The notes under the pieces: generated by a model
Databases searched by the model: none
What the model was told of the DNA's origin: nothing
Seen by the model: only the letters and a program-made list of their open reading frames with translations
Part shown: positions 22,670-36,229 of the stretch, piece after piece
Layout: each line of letters starts with the position of its first letter
Numbering within the stretch: position 1 is the stretch's first letter
Translations under genes and position numbers: made by a program
NCBI GenBank assembly: GCA_028023455.1
Contig: JAQFVV010000255.1
Location: 1,076,699 to 1,140,698 of the forward strand
Reading direction: 5' to 3'
Source: Epiperipatus broadwayi
Lineage: Eukaryota > Onychophora > Udeonychophora > Euonychophora > Peripatidae
Length of the DNA: 64,000 nucleotides

Positions 22670-23950
22670 TGATACTTTTCATTTTTCTAAAAAATCCCCA
22701 CAAGGACTTTTTTTTTGTAGGGATCTGATATGAAAATGAAGAGAAAGTAATAGAGATAAATAAGAATCTAAATATTCTTTAGATTATAAATGGCTCTGAC
22801 TCAATATATAGTGTAGCTAAACAGAAAAGATTTATATTTAATGCAATGTAAAATATTAATAATAATAATAATGTTTTTATTATCTTTCTTGCCTTTTACA
22901 TTGGGATAAAGATTTCATTTTGTTAGATAGAATCTACCTAAAATGTAAAATCAAATTAATGCTATAAAATGATTGTGTACAAATAATAAAATGTTACTCT
23001 GCAGCAAAAGAATAAACATATTTAAAAAATATATTACTTACCTAACAGAACTATTCATGATTCATTTTCTTCTGATTACAAAATCAAAATATCTACATGG
23101 AAAAATGTTGGATAGAACTAACGTAACAGTCAACATTTTTAATGAAACTAAATGAGTTGGAGTTTGAAAAGATACATTGCCTATCTTAATTTTAGTTGAT
23201 AATGAATAAAACAGCCTTTCTGAACACTTTTGCTATGTTATTATCAGTCCACTGAGCCAAAAACTTTCATACCCTTTTTTAGGCATGAAAGCGCAACTTA
23301 AGTACCCAGACACTTGATATCGTAAGAAGTTGTACTTTTATTTATGTATAACTCCTTGTGACACATATATCCGCTATGGCTATCTGCACAAACTTATCAT
23401 TTGAACTCTCAATTTACTAATTTCGAATGATCATGCTGCCACACTGCAGTACATCCAATAAATTTAGTGATTTCTCAGTCAACTAATATTTTTCTGTGCT
23501 GATATGTAACATTGAATTTTATATTGCACTATTGCATGCATAATTTTATATATTAGATCAATGTTTTTCCTTTTATTATCTGGCATTTTTTATTATTATT
23601 TTTGACATTTTTTTATAATTGATTAATTGGAGTAGACAAAATAAAATAATTTCTCTTTTTAAAAATAAAGAATTATATAAGTACTGAGAATTCTTATGGT
23701 GAAATAATTAGTATATCCTCATCTACATCCTATATGTTCATGACTTAAGATTTGAGTCCTAATAAAACTCAGAATTTTTTCATGTTTTAAGCAAGATAGG
23801 AGTCTCAATTTAATTATCTAAATTATGACCTCTTCAAATAATCACTGGATTAATGATCACTGAATGGTTGTCTAGACAACATTAATTACTGAGTTTAAAA
23901 AAATGTCCGCTAATCAACAGTTGATTGGCTTTTTAAAAGATTGATTTCCT
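22670..23950. other. A+T-rich spacer
   Basis: No feature recognised. Confidence 0.5.
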
Positions 23951-23954
23951 TTTC

Positions 23955-24046
23955 AGAATATAATAAAAATAATATAAAATTATATATTTTATAACCAATT
24001 AGAATATAATAAAAATAACGCAAGATTATATATTTCTTAACCAATT
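23955..24046 (+). repeat. Two-copy tandem repeat, 46-bp period
   Basis: AGAATATAATAAAAATAA begins both units (23955 and 24001), each ending in AACCAATT. Confidence 0.8.
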
Positions 24047-24220
24047 AATAATAAATTGTGGCATTATATAATATCATTAAAATAAAATTATTAATAATAA
24101 TAATTAAAATCGGAAAGATGTTCTTTAGAAAATCGATTTAAATCTGTATTAAAATATATAATGCATTTATATAAACTTTCCAAAAACTATTGTAATTTCA
24201 TTATTGACATATAATAAATT

Positions 24221-24361
24221 TAAGGCGGTACTAATAGAGCTTTATACTTTGAGAAAACATTGATAACAACCTTAATATTTAGCACCGAATATGCATTAAG
24301 GTTGTATTTAATGTTATAAATATTTTCTCTGAATATAAAATGATATTAGTATTACCTTTAA
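24221..24361. repeat. Imperfect inverted repeat
   Basis: AAGGCGGTACTAATA with CATTGATAACAACCTTAAT on the left, and ATTAAGGTTGTATTTAATG with TATTAGTATTACCTTT on the right. A possible old MITE. Family unknown. Confidence 0.5.
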
Positions 24362-24777
24362 TTTAAAACTTTCCAAAACATAATTAAATTACACAATATA
24401 TTTATATATCTTTTATATATCATTTTAATAATATATAAATTTATTAAATTATCAAAAAAAAAAAAAATTCAAACAATCTAATCATTTATCTTCTGGTTTT
24501 ATTAATCTATTCTTGGAATTATTTTTAAACATGTCAAAGTAAATTACAAATATAAAAGATACTTTATATAAATATGAAACGTATAATGCATTATTTTAAA
24601 TAATAGATTATTCTATGCATTTACTTTATTTTTCTTCTACTATAGATTAATGATAGGTTTTTTTTAGTTTTAATGAACCAATCAATAAAATGTAATTATA
24701 AGAACAAAAAAAATTATAGACATATTTTAGAAAAAATTCAATTAATTGAAATCACATACTACAAATTTATGATTGTA

Positions 24778-24975
24778 GGCAACCAATTTCATTATTCACT
24801 ATAAACTTGATCTTGGGCTCAATTAATTTTATCACAAACTATGAATATTATTTCCCAATCAATTTTATTACATATTATAAACTTATTCCTGAGCTCAGTT
24901 TATTTTATCACTCATTATATTTACTGCCTATGCTCAACCAACTTTATTAATGCTATAAATCTACTCTCATATTAA
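24778..24975 (+). repeat. Degenerate short tandem repeat, units about 40 bp
   Basis: Successive units share (G)CTCAA/CAATC, then TTTTATTA or TTTTATCA, then ACTAT..A. Roughly five diverged units. Confidence 0.45.
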
Positions 24976-25454
24976 TGCAATTTTTTAAACTTTCTTACAA
25001 GTTTAAAGTCTTATTTTTATTTGTGCACAACCTACATCATGTGACAATTTTATACTCATTAGTCAAAAAATATTTAATTATTGACTATAATGATCTATGC
25101 TAACTACACTTGCATACATAATATTGCACATTTTAAAAATATTTTAACATTAACATAAGACATATGATTTTATATTGTTTGCATAAATTTCTCAAGCTAA
25201 AAATTTTATGCTTGTATTTATTCTTATTTTTATGTAATAGTCACATTTATAAAAATGTGATGTCATTTAAAGTAATATCATGTGATAATTCATAACAAAA
25301 AATATAAAGTAAAAGTTTTTTTTTCTATAATAAGTGCAAAAAATTAATCATGTAATAAACTGCATCAAAGTAAATTTTAAAAATGTATATTACACTAGCT
25401 AAAATATCTTTTATTGCTTATCTAATTTTTATTTAATTGTTATGTAATTATAAC

Positions 25455-25740
25455 TGAAGAGCCTAATGGTGTAATAGTTAATGCATTCATCTTCCATGCT
25501 CATGATCTGAGATTTGAATTTTGGGCTAGATGCAACCTTATAATTTTTCAACCAAGCTTAGGATTTTTTCAATTACCTGATCTATAGTCAGCTTAACTAA
25601 CCATCCAATAATTCTCAGTAAATGAATACATATTTATACTTATCCAGAGTATGATGGTTTTAAGTTAAGCTGGTATGATGTGAGTATGATTCATTGAGTA
25701 CACAAAAATAAAATAATGATATTAATATGATGTGGCTTTT
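25455..25740 (+). mobile_element. Old tRNA-headed SINE-like sequence
   Basis: GAGCCTAATGGTGTAATAGT resembles an A-box region. ATCTTCCATGC resembles an anticodon arm with TCC, and GATTTGAATTTTGGGC a decayed B-box. About 200 bp of unrelated body follow, ending A-rich (ACAAAAATAAAATAATG). It differs from the 100-bp SINE family in having a body. Diverged, so only moderately supported. Confidence 0.4.
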
Positions 25741-25744
25741 TAAT

Positions 25745-26985
25745 GTTGATTAGGGAAGATATCAATCATACATCTATGGACATTGATCCCAAATTATCTT
25801 TTTTAAAACCATAATTGCAAAAGAATAGCAACATCTTTTAAAGCAATGTGTTTTTGTCTCTAACAAAATATGTAATTAAAAAATAATAATTATCACAAAT
25901 ATAATGAATGATATTTACCAATAGGTTAATAATTAATTATATATAATTAAATGTTTATTCATTAATTATTACTGACTTAATGTTAAACTATTTTTTAATA
26001 ATGGCCAGTTTTGGAAAATGTATTAAGATATAAAAGAGTAAGCTTTATTAATAGTTTAAAAAAAAGGTTCTGTTTAACTCATCTCTCTCTTCATAACTGA
26101 AATAAATCAATACAGCCAATCATTAACCCTATCTTTTTTTATTCTTTTTATTTCAAGATCAAAAAAATTATTCAATTTTATATTTCAATGAATGTCTGGC
26201 ACTTCCCTATTAATTTTTTTTTTTACTTGGTAGGTCATATGACATTTGAACATTAGGAGTGACAAAAAGAAATTGTGATGCATAGAGTTTTACCTTTTTC
26301 TCTTTTTCTCTACCACAGCATTAAAACCTTTAAGGCATTCACTTAGTGTGTAAAACAAATTTATAAAAATTTCAAGCAATAATTTTAGATATTTCCCAAA
26401 AAATTAACCAAGTTCTTAGTTCTTCTACCTGAATTTTGCAAATATATATTTACCCTTTTTTTTTCAAATTGTTTTGTTCAATTTAGAGCAGATATTATTT
26501 CATTTAATATCTTTCTTGGTTATTTTTTGTCTACTAATAATTCTGTTTTATCTTGTATTTTCAACTTCCTACAAATGAGTTTTGTTTTACTTACCTATTT
26601 TATAGTTTTTTTTTCACAATAACTTTCCCCCTACTCTATTTATGCTTCACATTTCTTCATCTGCCTCATTCAACTCAAAAAAACAACCAGTCTTTTCATT
26701 AAATGCTGATTTGCAAAATAATTTAATACTTTATAATTCAATACTATCACTTTTCTAAGAAAATTAATCAAATCACTTTTTGATTTTTTTTTTTTTCCAA
26801 AAAAAAATCATCTTATTTATCAACAATTGTTTTAATACTTTCCAATATCTTTCGTATCAATCATATTTTCTTTATTGACCAAATTATTTCTTAAAGTCTT
26901 ATATTTTTTTACTTAGACCTAAATATTAATTGGCTCCTCTACTGCAAAGACCAAATTTAATGTTCTATTGGATCATATTAATACA
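25745..26985. other. A+T-rich spacer with strand-biased pyrimidine runs
   Basis: No gene recognised. The plus strand from about 26050 is T/C-rich, as is seen in old minus-strand LINE sequence, but no motif supports that. Confidence 0.4.
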
Positions 26986-27724
26986 ACATATTTTCAATTT
27001 AAGTTTATGTTTTGATTGTGATAAGATCTCACTATGTTAAATATTGAAGTAGTCTCAAACCATGGTTTTCTGCAGATACCATTATTTTAATATTTTATGG
27101 TTGTCTTCATTAGTTCGTCTGACAATTGTAGTTCTTTTCCTTGGACACTGATGATGTTAAAGTAAATATAGTAGCATTGGTTATGTTATATAAATATAAT
27201 ATTAATAGGTCTGTAGTTCATACAGCATGATCCATTTAATTCTTCATGCATTATAGAGGCATTATACATGTTTGGTTTTGCAAACTTCAGTGTCAGTTTC
27301 TGGATCTGATTGCATTTCCTCAGGTTTTGTTGGGAAAGTTTTTTTCTGTTGCCGAGCCATATATTGTAGATAGTTTTCTGCCAGATAAAGTCATCATCCT
27401 GAATGTTATTGAAAATACTTTAAAAAACAGGCAGTAAAATATAGCTATCCAAGTTACAGTGAAAAATACTTTTAACCAGTGGTTGTTTCTCTACTTAGCA
27501 TGGATCACTTAACACTGCATCAAAAATATACTGAACTGTAATGCAAAGCAATATGGAATCTGAAATGCTGAATTCAATTGGAATCCTTAGTTGCTTGTTT
27601 CAGACCTATTTATACCTATTTGATGTTGTTTAACAACATATTTTTCAAACAATAAATTTGTCACCAATTAGTTACAAGATTTGATCTGTTTCTGTACAAC
27701 ATATTGTTTTAATTATAAATTTAT

Positions 27725-27855
27725 TAAACGCACATTGATTATGTAAGTAATATTTACTGAGGCTATAACCTCGACAATATGCGTATAAAATGTGATAGTA
27801 GGGACCTCTACAGATGTTTTAACCACAAGCTTACGCTATGGAAGAAAAGAGGGGA
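27725..27855 (+). repeat. Family G foldback, single arm
   Basis: ATTATGTAAGTAATATTTACTGAGGC followed at family spacing by AAATGTGATAGTAGGGACC and AACCACAAGCTTACGC matches one arm of the 6.35-6.54 kb foldback. The other arm is absent. Confidence 0.6.
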
Positions 27856-27965
27856 ACCCCCTCTCTACTTCAACCTACTTTCTGCTGTGGAAACAAATTT
27901 ACAAATATTACATTATGATTTGATATATAACTGAATAAATTATTATTTTCTATATAAATGAATAA

Positions 27966-28486
27966 ATATATTAAATTTATTAAGCACAAGCAGATAATAT
28001 AATAATAACCTGAAAGTCTAAAACTTTTAACAGATGCACTTTAAAAAATGCATATGTGACAGCCAATCAGGTGTAATAATGACTGCACATGAAACTCTCA
28101 ATTCAAAAACACAAGCCAGAAATATGAAAAAAAGATGGAACCTCCTTCTTCTCTACTTGAATTTATATATAAATAAGCCAGACTCAAGCATTCTGAACTA
28201 AGAGCATGAAGTTTAAAACACCTTTACATTTAATTCACTAAATATTATATATAAATAGACAATGTGAAAACTTTCGATTTACTATGTAGTAATTTTCAAA
28301 TCTAATGAAATGATAGTAACAAATGTAAATATATTAAATTTATTAAGCACAAGCAGATAATATAATATTAATGTGAAAGGCTTGCATTTTTGGCTTGTGT
28401 TTTTGAATTGAGAGTTCCATGTGCAGTCATTATTACATCTGATTGGCTGTCACATAAGGATTTTTAAAGTGTGTCTGTTAAAGGTT
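27966..28486. mobile_element. Foldback element, family F, inside repeat R1
   Basis: Arms at about 28018-28137 and 28371-28484 share TGTGACAGCCAATCAG, ATAATGACTGCACATG and CTCAATTCAAAAACACAAGCC. A 43-bp direct repeat containing TTTATTAAGCACAAGCAGAT lies at 27966-28008 and 28327-28369, so the copy has undergone an internal duplication. Repeat R2 lacks the whole block, which is the empty site. Confidence 0.65.
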
Positions 28487-28819
28487 TAATAAAAGAAAAA
28501 AGTTTTTTCTCTCTTCCTTTATTTACATTAGCTAACAGTTTATTAAGGAAGAAAAATCATTACCAACTTCTAAATATAGCTTATTAATTTCAAAATTTTA
28601 ATATTATATTTAACTTTGCCATCTAGTTTTACTATAAAATGTGCAAAAATTTATTTAAAATTCAATTCAGAAATTCTTTCAGATACTGAGGCTTCTTTTT
28701 TTTCTTCCCTTGTTTGCAATTTATTATTATTATTTAATCCTTAATACAAAGTAAATGTATAAAATATGACCAAATGCATAAACTAACTTAATTTTTTAAG
28801 TAGTTTTCTCAAGCGATAC

Positions 28820-31572
28820 GTATTGTAACGGTCAGAATCGTCTATCTCGCTAACACACTGCATAATTCAAACCCCAGACACTAAACTGAACATTCTAGGA
28901 GGGGTTGCCTTCTAGATATACTAAGTTCGAATCTAAAGTCCAAATTTCACAGCGCCACCTACGTGATAACGCATCTGATGCTACAACTAGTATAACCTTT
29001 TACCGGTGCCTGGTGGTCAGGGAGAAAAAAAAGACTCTATACTAAGATAAGTTTGGGTGGCTAATTAACGTCTATGGATTTATAAAAGAAATGCAGAAAA
29101 TATATATATATATATAGACCGAGACAGTGATAGGAATCAAATAAAATAAGAGATAAAATTTAGTTTTAAATAATTTCACACAATTTATTTATATAAATAT
29201 ATAAAACGCCACTGTCTGCTTATATGAGACAGGGACGCGTATTAAATAATTGTTGGCATTTATATTTCAGTAATGACAAAAAGGTTTTAAAACAGAGTGA
29301 TATATTCTATTCCTCGGGCTAATAGCATTACGATAATGTGCTTGACAAGATAGGAACATGTGCGAGGTGCTTTGAGTAAATAGACAAGTTTAAGACAATA
29401 TTTGAAATTAAATGTTCTAAAATATTTATTGATTTCGAGAATAGTAACGGACTAAAGCTTACTAAGCAAACGTGGGAATGGGATCAAAGCATTTATTTGA
29501 GAATAATAATAGATTTGTATTGGGAGGTCAGTATTGCTGATAGTGAATTTATAAAGTTGGAGGGTGTGACTCGTTTAAGTCACGGATGCTTTGTAAAATA
29601 AATATAAAATGAAACAATATTGAAGATCCGGAATAATTACGGAGGGCATCTCGCCGCTAACCCGTAGGAAAGTATTTTGACGAACAGCCGAAACTTAGCG
29701 ACTGTGTGACGATTGTGTTTAATTCCCAGGGGTGTCATTGGTGAACACCCTCTGCCTGGAAACTTGCAATAAGCAAAAAGAACGGACTTTGCCGTGTAAA
29801 GAATCCTTGGAAAAATAAAACAAAGCGGTCTCAACAACCAATTCATGTACCAGCAATACGAGACTAGTGTATATAAAAACATACTAAATGGGTTTTACTT
29901 GGATTAAGAGAAATGCCCAATCAAATTCCCCGAAATTCATTTAAGAGGGTCCGCACATTCTCGACGTCAATGATGAACTTTATAATGAAAGTAGAACACG
30001 GTAATTAAAATAGGAAAATGCATGCTTGCGGGTTTGAAAAGTAAGTATAGATTTATATACGCAATCATGCATTTGGGGACACATTTAATCATTGACTTCG
30101 CACATACTCTTATATTAGATTAAAATCAATAGCATGTAGATTTTAAACTATGTGATTATGTTACATTAAAGAAAAGAATCGCCCTCGAACGAGTGATTTG
30201 CAAGACAATAAAATTGGAAAATTATAAATTTAAAATATGCCTTAATAGCGGCGTCTTATTTTCAATAGAGGGAATAATTCACTCGGTCAAAGACGATTCT
30301 GACACATTATCATAATAAAATAAAAGAAAGCTTTATAAATAGAAAATATTAACCCAAGGATAGAGCAAAATGTTGAGTATATTTAAATACATGAAAGAAA
30401 TACATAATGAAGTTGTGAAATATAAGAAAACAATGTTAAATAGCTATAGCATGTTAGTTAGTGATCACAAGAGCTCTTGGGTTAATTTAGGTTACCTCTG
30501 GAGAAGCATTTGCAGGTAGATGTTCGGCAGGTTTTATAATTCAGCAGCAAAATCTGGAATGTTCATATTTTGGCAGCGGCAGCAGCAGTTCCGGGATCCG
30601 TGTGATAATTTCTGATGGTATGGAGCAGCGGCTGGCTATTCCGAGGGGACATAGCCATCTTAAACGCCTCTACTCGGACATGTCAAGGTTAGCAAATTAT
30701 TAGAATTTTAGAACAACTCAGAAACCTTTAGACAACTCAGAATTCTTTAAAAGCTTAGAATAACTCAGAACCTTTTTACAACTCAGAATTCTTTAGAAGC
30801 TTAGAATGGAGAACAAAAGAAAAACATCCTTTTTATAGTAAAATTTAACAATAGATTTGTCCTGGAGTGTACAAAACTATTGGACTTATCTGCTGTAATT
30901 AAATCTATCCGAATGTCTAAAGGAATTCAACACTAATTAATTTCTTTTGTTAACTTCCCCGTCGACATTCGAATTACAAACTAGATTTAATTAAAATTAC
31001 TGCTACTAATTAAAGAAAACTTAAGTGGACAGCTGCTGTTTTTAGATAAACTTATATAATTAAACTATTGTCCCCCATTTATTTTAACAGAAATATTTGG
31101 GATGATTTTTATTAAATAAAACGAAAATTATTTTATTTTAAATTGTAATATTTGAATCTATCTACTAAACGAATATTTACTAAATGAATTTTATTTTAAA
31201 TCAAAATATATTACGACGGTAATATATTTGTAAATAGATCCAAACAAAATAACTAACAATTTATAATTTTGATATGTTTTAAAATGGATATCATAGTGTG
31301 TGCGCAATTACGACTTATATAACTTACTTTTTAATAAATGTAAATTATGTGAACAAATACATAATTCATAATATTTTATTTTATTTGGGAATAAGTTATA
31401 TATATAATACGAGCATTGTGCTCATGGTTTAAAATTAGGCGGGATTTTCGGTATATAAGTGTATTGCAGACACACTACGATAGATTGGGGTTCAAACTAA
31501 GGTATGAGGGTAGGAAGTAGGTGAGAAAAGGTGAAACGAAGATCTGCAAAGCAGACCTTACTGTTTCAGTAT
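28820..31572 (+). mobile_element. Probable solo LTR, 2745 bp, with 4-bp target duplication
   Basis: The insert 28824-31568 starts TGTAACGG and ends TTTCA (TG...CA). It is flanked by GTAT on both sides (28820-28823, 31569-31572). Repeat R2 shows the uninterrupted site (CTCAAGTGACATGTATATATGC near 37225-37250). No second copy of the start sequence occurs inside, there is no RT or integrase, and a TATATAAG box (31452-31459) lies about 110 bp from the 3' end, as in an LTR promoter. A 4-bp duplication fits Ty3/gypsy or BEL-type integrases. It would be a long LTR. A defective element with one LTR lost is the alternative. A tandem pair of about 50 bp (AACTCAGAATTCTTT) lies at 30700-30805, and a 13-bp perfect inverted repeat (GTCAGAATCGTCT) at 28831-28843 and 30291-30303. 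Confidence 0.65.
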
Positions 31573-31734
31573 ATATGCACACATATACAAATGGTAGTTT
31601 GTATATTTATTAGTCAATTTATATGACTTTTTATCAACCAATTTTTTCCCATGCAGCTTTGTAATATAACTACATTTAAGCTGCAGTTGGATTTGTTAAG
31701 TTAAAAATTCCCTTCCTTTAAGATAAGACAATGG

Positions 31735-33580
31735 AACAGTGTAACATTTCATTTCTCATTTGCATAACTTTTATTCATTTCACTAATTATTTTTATATTT
31801 TAGTTTCACAGATAGTCTTTAACAGAATACATATGCTCATACCATGCAGAGATTTGCTTCATATTGAGTGCTATAAAGAATACATAGGATTTTAAGTCTA
31901 GGATCTATAAAAATTCCATCATAGAATATTAATATGTATGATGAGGCATGGGCACAAGAAGGATTATCTCAGTTTGGCTTTTGTTGAGCTACCCATAACA
32001 TATCAAAATAAAATATACACTTTGCTCTCTCTTGAATTTTAGAGGCTGGTGGATATAACATTTGGAAAATAAAGCCTTGATCCCTTTTGAGTCTTAGAGG
32101 CTGCTAAATTCAACAAAAGTTTAAACTGCATTTTGCTTCCCTTCAGCTTTACAGGTGAGTGAGTAAACCACCTGGAAAAAATGTTGTAACAGCACCTGAA
32201 ACAATATACATTTTATTACACCATACAACATAGTATTCATGAGCATGACCAAATCTCAACACAACATCAGAAATAGAATACATCTAAACAATCTATAAAT
32301 CATTTTTACATACCCTGCATAAATCAATAAATGACTATCTCTGGTTATACGTTTCTTAGTTATTACATCTAAATTATTAATTTTATTTTTTTCAATATCA
32401 ATAACAGTTGCTCTTGTTTTCTATCAAGCTGTTTATTTCTGTTTTTGGTCATTTTAATGTCACTTTTGAGATTGTCACATATTTTTAACTTTTGAAGGCA
32501 TTACAAGTAAATTTCTTTCTCCTTAAAACATTTTTCTTTTAACAGATCCAGGATCAACAGAAAATAAACTATCTCTAATTTTTCTAAAATAAAGTTTTAC
32601 TTCTCTTCAGGTATTATTAGTGATGGAAATATTATTTGGGATGACTCAAAAGATATAATATTCTCATTCTGGAGTAGACCATTTTATTTCATCTTTCTCT
32701 TTTTACATTTTCCTTTTTATTCTGTGCACTGGAAGATCAATAGTAATTCATTGATTCAATCTCAGAATATTATTAAAGCATTTTACTCTTTTTGATCTTA
32801 TATTGTTTATCTCTTTTCATTTGTAGGCTTCACAATGTTGTCCACTTCTATTTTTAACTTTCCTTACATGTTCTTCATCATCTTTGTTTTTAATATTCAG
32901 ACAGCAGAATTCTTCTTCTTGCTTGAAGGGGGAAATTTCCAAAGGTTCCTTAAACATTGAACTTTGGCACTATTATGCAAAATTCTTAACTTCATTACTA
33001 TTAAAATTATCTTTTATATTATTGTTTTATTATCTCTCACATTCTCAACATCTTGTTGATAATTTCTCTAGGCTCATCTAAAGATTTGCATAAGTTTGCA
33101 TAACTTTAACATGATTGGTGTCATTTGCATTTTCTTCAGTTTTTTCTTTTTATGTATCACTTCAAAGTTTTTTTCTATTTTTAAAGCTATTCATCATGTC
33201 TGTTTTATTTTTTTCATAAATTTATCTTTCATATAACTCATTCATCAATGCATATAGCATTTTAATCATAACTGTACCTGTTTTTTGTTTTAAATGCTTT
33301 TGCACTGTCAGAACAGCTTCTTGCACAATTGTTTCTGATTCCATTGGCTGAACTAACCCTTGCCTTGATAGATCCATATTTAATTGTACCTCCATCTTTC
33401 TTGTTATTGAACACATTATCATGAGTACATAAACCTAAATGGTTTATTATTCACTTGGTTATTATCCTTATTAAGCATATTTATAAACATGAAATAATTT
33501 TATATACTATCATTAAATAAACACACCAATCTCAACCCTTCATAAACAATCCTCTTTAAAAATAACATGATATATTTCTG
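31735..33580 (-). other. Possible degraded coding sequence, minus strand, unidentified
   Basis: The plus strand is pyrimidine-rich over about 1.2 kb. The minus strand has open pieces with non-random composition, for example 33222-33422 (MEVQLNMDLSRQGLVQPMES, then a Lys-rich stretch) and 32884-32990. No catalytic motif or family is recognised and stops break every frame. It may be an old element ORF. I do not assign a function. Confidence 0.2.
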
Positions 33581-33585
33581 CTTTA

Positions 33586-33876
<291 letters not shown>

Positions 33877-34087
33877 CTGCCATTTATTAAATATTACCTT
33901 GCTTTACTTAGACATAACCTGCTGCTTTCAAAAAATATTAATATATACAATTTTTACTTTTTTATTTAAATGCTAATCTTATTTTTCAATCCAAACAGTC
34001 ATTGCATTATACTTATTTATTATACACCACAATATGCTAAATTTATTCATGCTCTAATGTTAAGCATATTACATGTCTGTACAGAAG

Positions 34088-34183
34088 TGAAAAGTGTTGG
34101 TGACCTAGCAGTTAGCATAGCTGCCTTGCAAGCAGCTGGCCCAGGTTCGCTTCCCAGTCAACGCATTTGACATATAAAAAAAA
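34088..34183 (+). mobile_element. Short tRNA-Gly-derived SINE, copy 4
   Basis: tRNA-like body 34093-34163 (A-box TGACCTAGCAGTTAGC, B-box GGTTCGCTTCC) followed by ATTTGACATAT and A8. The anticodon loop reads CTTGCAA. No clear target duplication. Confidence 0.8.
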
Positions 34184-34184
34184 G

Positions 34185-34796
34185 AAAGGAGATATTCAAG
34201 CCTCATGTTGGGTGCTAAATTTAGTACAATAAATGAATGTTCAGGTTCCAATATAATGTTTGTGCCAAACATTGAATAGTAAATTTGTGAAATTGACTAT
34301 TCCATAATACATGAGGTTCAATCCAGAACCAACGATATATAACGACATAATCAACATTTACTGCAAATTTTTATTCAAATAAATATGAACGCTGAATGTT
34401 TAATAAAATTCAAATTAAAAAAATTATTTATTATATAATAATTTTAGACAATGTGATAATGATAAGATATAATTTAAAAATACAAATCCTCTCAAAATAT
34501 TTTATTTGTTTTTCAGTTTCAATAAAAATGAAACTCAAAGGCACCAAATCTTTTATAAAGTTTTTTTAGAAACACTTAAAAGAATTATCATCATCAATTA
34601 CAAATTATCATCACTATTCTTGCATGTCCCTTGGTGAATTTCATGATTTTTCAGAGGTGTGGATATTAATTAATATATGGATGTTAAAAGCATAACATTT
34701 GGATTGAGTTGCATAACAATTTATTAACTCTGAATAAATAAAATTGTTGTGTATATACTATATAAAAATACCAAATATCATAGTAATAAAACGTTT
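34185..34796. other. A+T-rich spacer
   Basis: Nothing firm. TTATCATCATCAATTACAA near 34577 might be the extreme 3' end of an RTE copy, but it is too short to call. Confidence 0.4.
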
Positions 34797-35160
34797 TTAA
34801 TTTAAGTTTAGGTTTATGTTTAAGATCTTATAATATTAATAATGATAAGATCTTACCAGGTTAAATATTGAAACAGTCACAAACCATGGGTTTCTGCAGA
34901 TACTATTCTTTTAACATTTTACAGTTGTCTTGATTAGTTCCTACAATGCTGGAAGTTCTTTCCTTGGACACTGGTGATGTTAAAGTAAATATAGCACCAT
35001 TAGTGATGTTATAGAATGTATAATACTGGTAGATCTTGAGTAGTTTGTATGGTATTGTTCATTTAGTTCTTCATGGCACTATAAAGGTATTGCACAGGCT
35101 GGTATTATAAACTCCAGTATCAGTTTCTGGATCTGACTGCATTTTCTGTGTTGTTTGTCT

Positions 35161-35286
35161 GGTGTTCTTTTTTGTGGCCTAATCACCCAATATATATAGT
35201 TTTCTACTAGATAACATCATCATGGTGTTCTTTTTTGTGGCCTAATCACCCAATATATATAGTTTTCTACTAGATAACATCATCAT
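35161..35286 (+). repeat. Perfect 63-bp tandem duplication
   Basis: GGTGTTCTTTTTTGTGGCC through CATCATCAT occurs twice without visible difference, so the duplication is recent. R1 has a single diverged copy. Confidence 0.95.
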
Positions 35287-35442
35287 ATTGACTGTTAGGA
35301 CCAGAGTATTGAAAAATATTTTTAAAACAGTCAGTAAAATACAGCTATCCAAGTTACAATGGGAAAAACTTGTATTCAGTGGTTGTTTCTCTCTTCAACA
35401 TGGATCATTTCAAGACTAGTTCAAAAGTAAAGAGGACTGTAA

Positions 35443-35750
35443 TGCAAATCAATCAGTAGTAGTCTTTCCAATAGAGAGGTTCAGAGAGAAGTCACTACCT
35501 CAGTTCATCCATTCTTCCATTTCATTCTCTTCCTTGCCATTTCCTCAATTCCACACAAGCCTTCCCATCTCATATCATCCAATAATGTCAATTTCTTCTG
35601 TTCTTTCTTTTTATTTCCACTCACCATTCCCTCCAAAACATCTTTCATTAAACTATAATCTCTTCTTAATATATGTCCAATCCAGTTTTTCTTTCTCTCT
35701 TTGATATTTTCAATCAATCTTCTTTCCTCATTTACACTTTGCAAATCAAT
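35443..35750 (-). mobile_element. 5'-truncated LINE 3' end, with 11-bp target duplication
   Basis: The insert 35454-35739 encodes on the minus strand the C-terminal part of a LINE polyprotein (LIENIKERKKNWIGHILRRD, DVLEGMVSG, 35505-35744) and ends in ACTACTACTG. It is flanked by TGCAAATCAAT at 35443-35453 and 35740-35750. R1 at the same point reads TGCAAAGCAATATGG without insert, confirming the boundaries. The WIGHILRRD...EG pattern is common at the C-termini of RTE-like and related LINEs, and this family differs from the 61-64 kb RTE. Confidence 0.8.
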
Positions 35751-36229
35751 ATTGAATCCAAAATTCTGGATGTAACTGGAATCCCTAGTTGCTTGTTTCA
35801 GAGACCTACTTATACCTATTTGATATTGTTCAACACATGTTTTCTAAATAATGATTTCCTCACCAGCTAGTTACAAGATATATCATGATTTGATACATGA
35901 ATAAATTATTATGATTTGCTACATAAATAATCGAAAGGAAAAGAATAAGTTTTTTCTCTCTTTTTTTTTTATTTACATTAGCTAACAGTTTAGGAAGAAA
36001 GAAAAATCATTACTAACATTTAAATATAACTCATTAATTTCTAATATCAAAATTTAAATATTATATTTAGCTTTGCCATCCAGTTTTACTATAAAATATA
36101 GGAAATTTCATTTAAATCTTAATTCAGATAATGCAAACTAGGAAAGATTCAAATTTAAACTTTTAGAACCTATGCAATTCAAATTTATTCATGTATAGAG
36201 ACTACTTTTCTTTCTTCCTTTATATTTAA

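Larger units (their letters stand above)
26990..31735 (+). repeat. Long repeat R, copy 1 (interrupted by insertions)
   Basis: Blocks at 26990-27710, 27885-27960, 28485-28823 and 31569-31735 match, in order and orientation, sequence at 34797-37400. Examples are TTCTTTCCTTGGACACTG-like text, TATTTACATTAGCTAACAG, CCAAATGCATAAACTAACTT and ATATGCACACATAT. Copy 1 alone contains a family G arm (27.73-27.85 kb), a family F foldback (about 28.0-28.48 kb) and a probable solo LTR (28824-31568). No protein family is recognised in R. It may be a segmental duplication or an old large element. Confidence 0.7.

Noticed and set aside
28831-30303. 13-bp inverted repeat GTCAGAATCGTCT as ends of a 1.47-kb DNA transposon
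   Set aside because: No target duplication at these points. The comparison of repeats R1 and R2 places the insertion boundaries at 28824 and 31568 instead.
34577-34640. RTE 3' terminal fragment (ATCATCATCAATTACAA)
   Set aside because: Only about 20 bases resemble the RTE end, within simple ATC-rich text.
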